27,318 nt of DNA from DAOTTI01 sp034437795 (GTDB lineage: Bacteria; Chloroflexota; UBA11872; UBA12225): contig DAOTTI010000171.1 of assembly GCA_034437795.1 (NCBI GenBank), positions 1 through 27,318 on the forward strand. Reading direction: 5' to 3'. The notes beneath the pieces are model-generated. The model saw nothing but the letters and a program-made list of their open reading frames with translations, was not told the DNA's origin and searched no databases. The position numbers were made by a program, and so were the translations under genes. Below are positions 21,729-27,318 of the stretch, piece by piece; position 1 is the stretch's first letter, and each line of letters opens with the position of its first letter.

Positions 21729-23591
21729 TCACAACGCTGGCGCCTCATCCAGCCCGCCGGCCGCCATATGCTCGCGCACGTCCCGCGTCCGCGCCCGCGT
21801 CTCCCCAAGCCATTCGTACAGGGGCGTCAGGTCCCGCAGGATCTGCGGCTGCAGGTACGGCGCCTTCACCCGCTCCAGCTCGGCCATCACCTCCAGCACC
21901 GCCGACTGCGCCGCCTGGAAGGCCGCCTCGGCGCGCGTTAGCGCCTCCACGCTCTCCGCCCGCGTCGGCCCCGCCTGGGCGCGACGATAATGGTTCCACC
22001 CCGCCGCCGCCTGCCGGAAGGCCGCCACGATCCCCGCCAGCTTGTGCGCCTCGCAGGCGTACTCCTCCAGCAGGCGCCTCCGCCGCGCATCCGGCGCTTG
22101 GGGCGCCGCCCGCTGGCAGGCGCCACGCAGCCGCTCCGCCTGCGCCTGCGCCGCCGCCAGGGCCCGCCCGATCCGCAACGGGTCGGCCGCTACCTGCGCC
22201 ACCTGATCGCGCGGGTACCGCACGTGGCGCTGCGCGGGATACGTCCACCAGTACCGCAGCAACGCATCCAGCACCGACCCCAGCGGCCCGTACGACGAGT
22301 CAAATAACGTATCGAAGTGCGCAAACTCCGGCGGCGCCGTCCGTCCCTCCGGCGCACCGGCCGCTGTCCCCTCTCCCTCTCGGGCCTGGTTCGCCCTCCC
22401 CTCACCCCCGGGGAGAGGGCCCGTCTCAAACAGCCATCGCCCGAACGCGGCGCGGAACCCCGCCAGGTCTATCTTCTCGTCCAGCCCCAGCGACGCCAGC
22501 AAGGCGTAGTTCCGAAAGTACGCCGGATCGTAGATGCAGTAGGCGTCCAGACCCTCCGCGCCCGCCGCCCGCCCCTCAGCCGCCATAGCCTGGATGTTGG
22601 GCCCGTAGTCGTGGTGGAACAGGTTGGACCAGTACCCCGCCATCGGCGTCACCCAGGCCCGCAGCCCGCGCTCCCCCACCGCCAGGGGCGGGTCGCTGTA
22701 CCGCCACCACTGCACCGCCACGCGCTCCTGCAGCCCCCGCGCCGCCAGCTCCTCCTTGAACAGCGGATAGGCGTTCAGCCTCGCCAGCGCGTCGTGCCAC
22801 AGCGTCACCAGATGCACCCCCTGATCAACCAGGTGCGCGATGCACCGCGCCGCGAAGCCGGCCAGCAGCGCCGCGCGGGAACGCCCGGCGCAGTTCGGGC
22901 ACCGGCACCACGGGTCCACTACGCGGGCCACGTCCCGCTCATCGATGCCGGCGTACGCGTCCACCTCGTCCAGCCCCAGGTGCCACCACGGCAGAGGCGG
23001 GAGCGACGCCCTGCCAGGAAGCGGCCCCGCGTTCGGCCGCAGATGGCGCGCGATCAGCGAGTCGTAAAGCGAAAAGAGCAGCTCATACGTCCGTTCCGAG
23101 GTGAGGCAGTAGCCAAAGCCTGTCGGCCGCCCGTCCTCCTCCTTGGCCGAGACCTCCGGATAGACCGTTGGGATCAGCGTGGAATGCCCGGGCCCGTTGA
23201 AGTGCGGGCGTACCGCCACGCCCTGCTCCCGCCCGTAAGCCACCACCTGCCCCAGGAAGTCCTCCCCGAACATCCGCGGCAGATAGCTCAGCTCCTGGTA
23301 GCCCTGCGCCGCCGGCGAATACCAGCGGATCGTCTTCGGCGTCTGCAGGCGCGGGTGGTCGGGAAACGGCACCATCAGGAACTCCGTGCGCTTGCCGTCG
23401 TACTGCACCACCCAGCAGCCGTAGACCCCGATCCCCAGGCTGTTCATGCGCAGGAACGCCATCTCGTCGATCAGGTGGCGCCAATCGTCGAGCGCCATCA
23501 GGTCCGGCCCCCACTTACTCTCCACGTAGAGCCCGCGGAAACGGAAGGGAGCCGCCGATGGCGGCGCGGCTGCGAGAAAGGGAAGGCTCAT
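21729..23591 (-). CDS. GH20-like glycoside hydrolase (beta-N-acetylhexosaminidase-like)
   Basis: Probable glycosidase of the GH20 type. Residues 16-340 look like a TIM barrel starting at FRGLYVESKWGPD, with PHFNGPGHSTLIP at ~129-141 and the catalytic pair Asp208-Glu209 in WHLGLDEVDAY. A Cys cluster CRCPNC (229-234) follows shortly, possibly metal-binding. No N-terminal beta domain or signal peptide is visible, so it is probably cytoplasmic. From ~460 on the protein is helical and coiled-coil-like. Residues ~390-408 (GPLPGGEGRANQAREGEGT) are encoded by a dispersed-repeat copy in frame. ATG 23591 is preferred over the TTG at 23630. Substrate unknown. Confidence 0.8.
   Translation of the reverse strand: MSLPFLAAAPPSAAPFRFRGLYVESKWGPDLMALDDWRHLIDEMAFLRMNSLGIGVYGCWVVQYDGKRTEFLMVPFPDHPRLQTPKTIRWYSPAAQGYQELSYLPRMFGEDFLGQVVAYGREQGVAVRPHFNGPGHSTLIPTVYPEVSAKEEDGRPTGFGYCLTSERTYELLFSLYDSLIARHLRPNAGPLPGRASLPPLPWWHLGLDEVDAYAGIDERDVARVVDPWCRCPNCAGRSRAALLAGFAARCIAHLVDQGVHLVTLWHDALARLNAYPLFKEELAARGLQERVAVQWWRYSDPPLAVGERGLRAWVTPMAGYWSNLFHHDYGPNIQAMAAEGRAAGAEGLDAYCIYDPAYFRNYALLASLGLDEKIDLAGFRAAFGRWLFETGPLPGGEGRANQAREGEGTAAGAPEGRTAPPEFAHFDTLFDSSYGPLGSVLDALLRYWWTYPAQRHVRYPRDQVAQVAADPLRIGRALAAAQAQAERLRGACQRAAPQAPDARRRRLLEEYACEAHKLAGIVAAFRQAAAGWNHYRRAQAGPTRAESVEALTRAEAAFQAAQSAVLEVMAELERVKAPYLQPQILRDLTPLYEWLGETRARTRDVREHMAAGGLDEAPAL
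22366..22425. repeat. Dispersed-repeat copy in frame within the GH20-like gene
   Basis: TCCCCTCTCCCTCTCGGGC and CTCACCCCCGGGGAGAGGG are characteristic of the repeat family seen in nearby gaps. The frame is open and the product has a Gly/Glu-rich insert there. Confidence 0.6.
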
Positions 23592-23740
23592 CGGAGCGCA
23601 AGCGTGCCACGGCCGGCCTCCCTCGGTCAAGCCCTCCCTGGACCCGCCCAGCCGGCCCAGCCCGTCTCACCTGGCCTGTTCACCGCCAGCGAAGCGTCCC
23701 CTCTCCCTGCGGGAGAGCGGGGGCCCGCGCAGCGGGCGTC

Positions 23741-23854
23741 GGTGAAGGCGCCCCTTGCAAGCAACGAGCGATTGCGCCCGGGGTGCCTTGAGCGCGTCCA
23801 CCTCCCCCTTCCCCGCGGTGAAGGCGCCGCTTGCAAACAACCAGCGATTGCGCC
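23741..23854 (+). repeat. 38-bp direct repeat pair
   Basis: 23741-23778 and 23817-23854 match at 35 of 38 positions, 76 bases apart. Each contains GGTGAAGGCGCC, a CTTGCAA segment, and AGCGATTGCGCC. The distal half of each contains GGCGCC and GCGATTGCGCC, which are near-palindromic. Confidence 0.75.
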
Positions 23855-24272
23855 AGGAAACGCCACCCCACATCGGCTCTCGAGATCAGGCGCGCCACGC
23901 TCCACCTTGGGGAAGCCTGGCGTGCCCCCACCGAGACCAGGCTGCCTGTGCCCCCACCATCCCCTACAGGCGCCACCCGCGACACGCCATCCCCGCACGC
24001 CACCAGTAACACCGCTCCCAGAGCGGACGCTGCCGCGTGGCAAACCGCCCTCGCCTGCGCAGGTTCCTCTCTATGAGACCCCTGCTCACTCATGCCTCGC
24101 CACTCACTGCGCGCCTCATGTGCCGCGTACGCCTGCCCCGCTATCCTCAGCGCGCCCGCTGGGGCCACCGCCGGCGGCGCCACCGCTCCCCCGCTTGCCA
24201 CTCCCTTATTGCTAATTGCGAAAAACTCAGGCCGATCCTGCAAAGCGAACGCTCTACGCCCCTGCGGGGACC

Positions 24273-24288
24273 GCGGGGACAGCCCCGC
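24273..24288. repeat. CGGGGACAGCCCCG hairpin, copy 2
   Basis: GCGGGG and CCCCGC arms with an ACAG centre; the inner 14 bases are identical to 15349-15362. Confidence 0.6.
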
Positions 24289-24384
24289 CGCAGATCACCC
24301 CCTCGGCCCATGGCCCTCGTCCCGCCTCTCCCGCGTGCGAGAGAGGGACCGGGGGTAAGGGCTCCCCTATGTCCCACCTCGGGC

Positions 24385-24414
24385 TTGTCTCAAATGGCGC
24401 AACAGTTGCACAAT
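24385..24414 (+). promoter_or_regulatory. Candidate promoter of the dehydrogenase operon
   Basis: TTGTCT at 24385-24390 and CACAAT at 24409-24414 are spaced 18 bases apart, each matching 4 of 6 consensus bases. An 11-base palindrome GCAACAGTTGC at 24399-24409 overlaps the spacer and could be an operator. The region is less GC-rich than its surroundings. Confidence 0.4.
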
Positions 24415-24455
24415 GCGGTACCCACATTTCGCCGGCCGCCTCGCGGCGGTCAGAT

Positions 24456-24459
24456 GGAG
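24456..24459 (+). promoter_or_regulatory. Ribosome-binding site favouring the E1alpha start at 24465
   Basis: GGAG with a 5-base spacer before ATG 24465, the same spacing as GGAGG before the E2 gene. The later ATG at 24558 has no such site. Confidence 0.55.
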
Positions 24460-24464
24460 CCACC

Positions 24465-25601
24465 ATGGCTGATACAATTCGCCAGGGGAAGGCAGGACTT
24501 CGCACCCGTGCCAATGGCACGGTTCCTGGAATCGTTGGCCCGAAAGAACAGCGACAGATGAGCACCATCTCGCCGCCCCAGCGGCGCACCGAGACCATCC
24601 TGCCCGTCGAAGAGCTCGTCACCTGCTACCGCCAGATGGTCCTGGCGCGACGCTTTGAGGAGCAAACGGAACGCAGCTTCCGCCGCGGGAAGATCGGCGG
24701 TTACCTGCACGAGTACAGCGGCCAGGAAGCGGTCGCCCTCGGCTTCTTGCGCGCCCTGCGCGAAGACGACATCTTCTTCACCGCCTACCGCGACCACGCC
24801 CACGCCCTCTTCTGCGGCAGCGAGCCCCGCCGCGTCATGGCGGAGCTCTACGGCAAGGTGACCGGCCTGTGCAAGGGCAAGGGCGGCTCCATGCACCTCT
24901 TCGACGTGCAGCGCGGCTTCTATGGCGGCTACGGCATCGTCGGCAATCACCTCCCCCTTGCCGTCGGCGCCGCCTACTCCCTCCGCTTCCACCAGACCGA
25001 CCGCGTCTGCCTTTGCTTCTTCGGCGACGGCGCCATGAATAGTGGCGCCCTCCACGAGGCCGCCAACCTCGCCGGCCTCTGGGGCCACCAGGGCATGTGC
25101 CCCGTCGTCTTCATCATCGAGAACAACCTCTATGGCCTGGCCACCTCCGTCGAGCGCGCCTCCGCCGTCACCAATCTCGCCTCCCGCTTCGACGCCTACG
25201 CGATCCCCAACGAGCGCTGCGACGGCCAGGACCTCCTCACCGTCTACGACGTCGCCACCCGCGTGATCGAGGACGTCCGCCGCACGGGGCGCCCCTACTG
25301 CGTCGAAGCCCTCACCTACCGCTTCGCCGGCCACGGCGCCGCCGATAGCCGCGCCCGCGAGCAGACCTACCGCTCCCCCGAGGAGGTCGAGCGCTGGCGC
25401 CAGCGCGACCCCATCATCATCCTGGAGCGCCGCCTGCGGGAAGAGGGCGCCCTGGACGACCAAAAGATCCAGGAGATCGCCGCCTGGGTCGATGAGGTCA
25501 TCGCCGACGCCGTCCAGTTCGCTGAAGAAAGCCCGCCCCCGCCGCCGGAGGAGCTGTACGAAGACGTCTACGCCGATCCGGCGGGGATGTTCGATGTCTG
25601 A
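24465..25601 (+). CDS. pdhA: 2-oxoacid (pyruvate/acetoin-type) dehydrogenase E1 component, alpha subunit
   Basis: Thiamine-diphosphate-binding subunit of the E1 component, which decarboxylates a 2-oxoacid such as pyruvate. The TPP motif begins at GDGAMNSG (Gly187-Asp188-Gly189) and ends at NN in FIIENNLYGLAT. The preceding GYLHEYSGQEAVALG, the FFTAYRDHAHAL, the CKGKGGSMHLFD and the GGYGIVGNHLPLAVGAA are all family sequences. An ATG at 24558 (31 codons later) begins closer to the usual N terminus, but 24465 has a good ribosome-binding site; the true start is uncertain. The frame is open back to 24216. Pyruvate, acetoin and branched-chain dehydrogenases cannot be told apart by sequence alone here. 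It is followed by E1beta after 98 bases. Confidence 0.95.
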   Translation: MADTIRQGKAGLRTRANGTVPGIVGPKEQRQMSTISPPQRRTETILPVEELVTCYRQMVLARRFEEQTERSFRRGKIGGYLHEYSGQEAVALGFLRALREDDIFFTAYRDHAHALFCGSEPRRVMAELYGKVTGLCKGKGGSMHLFDVQRGFYGGYGIVGNHLPLAVGAAYSLRFHQTDRVCLCFFGDGAMNSGALHEAANLAGLWGHQGMCPVVFIIENNLYGLATSVERASAVTNLASRFDAYAIPNERCDGQDLLTVYDVATRVIEDVRRTGRPYCVEALTYRFAGHGAADSRAREQTYRSPEEVERWRQRDPIIILERRLREEGALDDQKIQEIAAWVDEVIADAVQFAEESPPPPPEELYEDVYADPAGMFDV

Positions 25602-25699
25602 TCCGTCTGCTCTCTCTGAGCTGTCCGATCTCGCTGATCCGCCCTACCCCCAGCGCCGGAGACGCAGCGGGAGATCAGCCGATCCAACAGGGGTGTTCC

Positions 25700-26674
25700 A
25701 TGCCTGAGATGCGCTACAGCGAGGCCATCACCGCCACCCTGGACCAGGAGATGGCCCGTGACCCAAACGTCATCGTCATGGGCGAGGACGTCGGCGTCTA
25801 CAGCGGCCAGTTCTACATCACCCGCGGCCTGCTGGAGAAGTACGGCCCCAGGCGCGTGATCGATACCCCCATCTCGGAGCTCGGCTTTATCGGCGCCGGC
25901 ATCGGCATGGCCATGCTCGGGATGCGCCCCGTCGTCGAGGTCATGACCTGGAACTTCGCCCTCGTCGGCGCCGACCAGATCCTCCAGAACGCGGCCAAGA
26001 TCCGCTACTTCTCCGGCGGCCAGGTCACCATCCCCCTCGTCATCCGCGGCCCCAACGGCGCCGGCGTCCAGCTCTCCGCCCAGCACTCCCAGTCGTTCGA
26101 GTCCTTCTACGGCCACTTCCCCGGCCTGAAGGTCGTCGCCCCCGCCACCCCTGCCGATACCATGGGCCTGCTGCGCACCGCCATCCGCGGCAACGACCCC
26201 GTCATCTTCCTTGAGCATGCCGGCCTCTACTCCACCCGCGGCGAGGTGCCCGAGGGCGAGCACCTGGTGCCCTTCGGCCAGGCGCGCATCGCCCGCCCGG
26301 GCCGCGACGTGACCGTGGTCGCCTACAGCCGCATGCTCCACTACACCCTCTCCGCCGCCGAGAAGCTGGCCGAGCAGGGCATCGAGTGTGAGGTGATCGA
26401 CCTGCGCACGCTGCGCCCCCTAGACATGAAGACGGTCGCCGAATCGGTGCGCCGTACCAACCGCGCGGTGGTGGTGCAGGAGCAGTGGAAGCTCTTTGGC
26501 GCCGCCGGCGAGATCGCAGCCCAGATCTACGAGCGCTGCTTCGACGACCTGGATGCGCCGGTGGAACGGGTCACCGGCAAGGACGTCCCCGCCCCATATG
26601 CCCGGAACCTGGAGCTGCTGGCCTTCCCGAACGAGCAGTCGATCATTGACGCGGTGCAGCGTGCCCTCCGGTAA
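25700..26674 (+). CDS. pdhB: 2-oxoacid (pyruvate/acetoin-type) dehydrogenase E1 component, beta subunit
   Basis: Partner of the alpha subunit in the E1 tetramer. Family sequences: MRYSEAITATLDQEMARDP at the start, GEDVGVYSGQFYITRGL, TPISELGFIGAGIGMAMLG, then GAGVQLSAQHSQSFESFYGH and PGLKVVAPATPAD; the C-terminal transketolase domain has EVIDLRTLRPLD. Length (324 residues) is normal. The ATG at 25700 follows AGGGG 7 bases upstream. A 268-base gap with a strong inverted repeat separates it from E2. Confidence 0.97.
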   Translation: MPEMRYSEAITATLDQEMARDPNVIVMGEDVGVYSGQFYITRGLLEKYGPRRVIDTPISELGFIGAGIGMAMLGMRPVVEVMTWNFALVGADQILQNAAKIRYFSGGQVTIPLVIRGPNGAGVQLSAQHSQSFESFYGHFPGLKVVAPATPADTMGLLRTAIRGNDPVIFLEHAGLYSTRGEVPEGEHLVPFGQARIARPGRDVTVVAYSRMLHYTLSAAEKLAEQGIECEVIDLRTLRPLDMKTVAESVRRTNRAVVVQEQWKLFGAAGEIAAQIYERCFDDLDAPVERVTGKDVPAPYARNLELLAFPNEQSIIDAVQRALR

Positions 26675-26942
26675 GCGCTCCGCCGGCCAACCACGCATGA
26701 CGAACGGAGAGACGACCCGTCCGCGGTCCGTCGTCGAGCCTGCCCCCGGCTCGTCGATGGGGCGTCCGCCATCCGCATCACGCCGGCGCCTCGGCGCTCG
26801 CCCGTCCGGCGCTCGGCCGCTGGACCGCCGGTGGCGCGGCCGGCGGAGGCGCTTGGCCCCAGGGGCGGCCGCGCCACCATCCGGCATACGGCGGCCGGCA
26901 GGTCCGTGACGCGGATCTGGCTTGGACCACACGGAGGCTCCT
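26675..26942 (+). other. E1beta-E2 gap with a perfect 13-bp inverted repeat
   Basis: No gene is visible. GGTGGCGCGGCCG at 26830-26842 pairs perfectly with CGGCCGCGCCACC at 26866-26878, with a 23-base loop; GCCCCAGGGGC in the loop side could form an alternative fold. A smaller CGAGCC / GGCTCG stem is at 26735-26753. They lie between cotranscribed genes and could adjust E2 relative to E1 levels or protect the mRNA; no T-tract follows. Confidence 0.7.
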
Positions 26943-27318
26943 ATGGCAGAAGTCATCATGCCCAAGATGGGCGACCAGATGGCCGAAGGCCGGATCATCG
27001 CCTGGCGCAAGAAAGAAGGCGATCCGGTCCAGCGCGGCGAGGTGATCGCGGAGATCGAGACCGATAAGGCCAACGCCGAGATCGAGGCGGAGGAGAGCGG
27101 CACCCTCTCGCAGATCCTAGTCCGTGAGGGCCAGACGGCACCCGTCGGCGCCGTCATCGCCATGATCGACGGCCGCGCCCCCGCCCGCCCCGCTCCACCA
27201 CCGGAGGCGGTCCCTGCTCCGCCCCCCAGCGCCCCGGCCGCCCCCGCAGGGCCGGCGGCGCGGGCCGTCCCCGCCGAGGTCGCTCCCAGCCGCGAGGCCG
27301 CGGCCCCCCGAACCGTCC
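26943..27318 (+). CDS. pdhC: Dihydrolipoamide acyltransferase E2, N-terminal part (cut by window edge)
   Basis: Core acyltransferase of the dehydrogenase complex; only the first ~125 codons are in the window. Residues 1-77 form a lipoyl domain (MPKMGDQMAEGRIIAWRKKE) with the lipoyl-lysine Lys42 in ETDKANAE. From ~80 on there is a Pro/Ala-rich flexible linker, as is usual in E2. GGAGG lies 5 bases before the ATG. The catalytic domain and any E3-binding domain are outside the window. Linker and lipoyl motif fit pyruvate or acetoin complexes equally well. Confidence 0.95.
   Translation, partial: MAEVIMPKMGDQMAEGRIIAWRKKEGDPVQRGEVIAEIETDKANAEIEAEESGTLSQILVREGQTAPVGAVIAMIDGRAPARPAPPPEAVPAPPPSAPAAPAGPAARAVPAEVAPSREAAAPRTV

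Larger units (their letters stand above)
23592..24464. other. Divergent intergenic region rich in repeats, no gene supported
   Basis: The ~870 bases between the GH20-like gene and E1alpha hold no convincing gene. Present are CTCTCCCTGCGGGAGAGCGG near 23700, a 38-base direct repeat at 23741-23778 and 23817-23854, a perfect GCGGGG-ACAG-CCCCGC-type hairpin at 24273-24288, and a dispersed-repeat copy with CTCTCCCGCGTGCGAGAGAG near 24328-24346. A weak promoter is proposed at 24385-24414. Confidence 0.6.

Noticed and set aside
21323..21808. N-terminal extension of the enolase-superfamily gene
   Set aside because: The extension is translated from the dispersed repeat and overlaps the GH20-like gene end; the ATG at 21322 gives the normal family N terminus.
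23741..23854. CRISPR-like direct repeats
   Set aside because: Only two copies with a single spacer-like interval and mismatches, and no cas gene nearby.
22317..24215. Plus-strand open frame over the GH20-like gene and the adjacent gap
   Set aside because: Antisense shadow; no family sequence, and it crosses repeat elements.
23680..24243. Minus-strand frame with a lipobox-like LLVAC
   Set aside because: It begins with TTG, has no visible ribosome-binding site, and its C-terminal half is translated repeat sequence.
24216..24464. Further N-terminal extension of E1alpha
   Set aside because: Frame is open but the sequence covers the dispersed repeat and the candidate promoter; no start with a ribosome-binding site.

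Overview
This window is very GC-rich with little intergenic DNA. It carries a long minus-strand flagellar operon, a short carbohydrate/cell-wall section and the start of a plus-strand 2-oxoacid dehydrogenase operon. The gene order (motA-motB-fliL-fliM-fliN/Y-fliO-fliP-fliQ-fliR-flhB-flhA-flhF), a FlbD/SwrD gene, GAF-type NarL-family two-component genes, an L,D-transpeptidase with LGFP-like N-terminal repeats and an E1alpha/E1beta (two-gene) dehydrogenase suggest a Gram-positive-related or Chloroflexota-like (Thermomicrobia-type) bacterium. This placement is an inference; no rRNA or tRNA gene is present to test it.

Layout. Positions 1-18348, all minus strand, read right to left: a hypothetical protein; a GAF-GAF histidine kinase; two LuxR/NarL-type response regulators; FlbD; the MotA/MotB stator; FliL; the switch proteins FliM and FliN/FliY; the export gate FliO-FliP-FliQ-FliR-FlhB-FlhA; FlhF; and a membrane protein that runs off the left edge. 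Several junctions overlap by 4 bases or are 5-20 bases apart, so this is one or a few transcripts. A TATAAT box on the minus strand at 18484-18489 is the best candidate promoter. 18841-20142 (+) encodes a secreted L,D-transpeptidase. 20222-21322 and 21729-23591 (both -) encode an enolase-superfamily sugar-acid dehydratase-like protein and a GH20-like glycosidase, probably a sugar-degradation pair. 24465-27318 (+) encodes E1alpha, E1beta and the start of E2 (lipoyl domain) of a pyruvate/acetoin-type dehydrogenase complex.

How the genes work together: the kinase and regulators at the head of the operon are well placed to control motility. FliO-R/FlhAB form the type III export gate, FliM/N the rotor switch, MotAB/FliL the stator, and FlhF the site-selection GTPase. 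FlhG, the usual partner after flhF, is not at its expected place.

The most unusual aspect is repeat content. A dispersed GC-rich hairpin repeat occurs in intergenic gaps and also in frame inside flhF and the GH20-like gene. In addition there are several short, diverged tandem duplications: one copies the ribosome-binding site and start of flbD, one copies the 3' end of fliP, one lies before a response regulator, and others lie in leaders and linkers. No CRISPR array, insertion sequence, prophage or RNA gene was found, and I cannot name a clearly new defence or metabolic system here.
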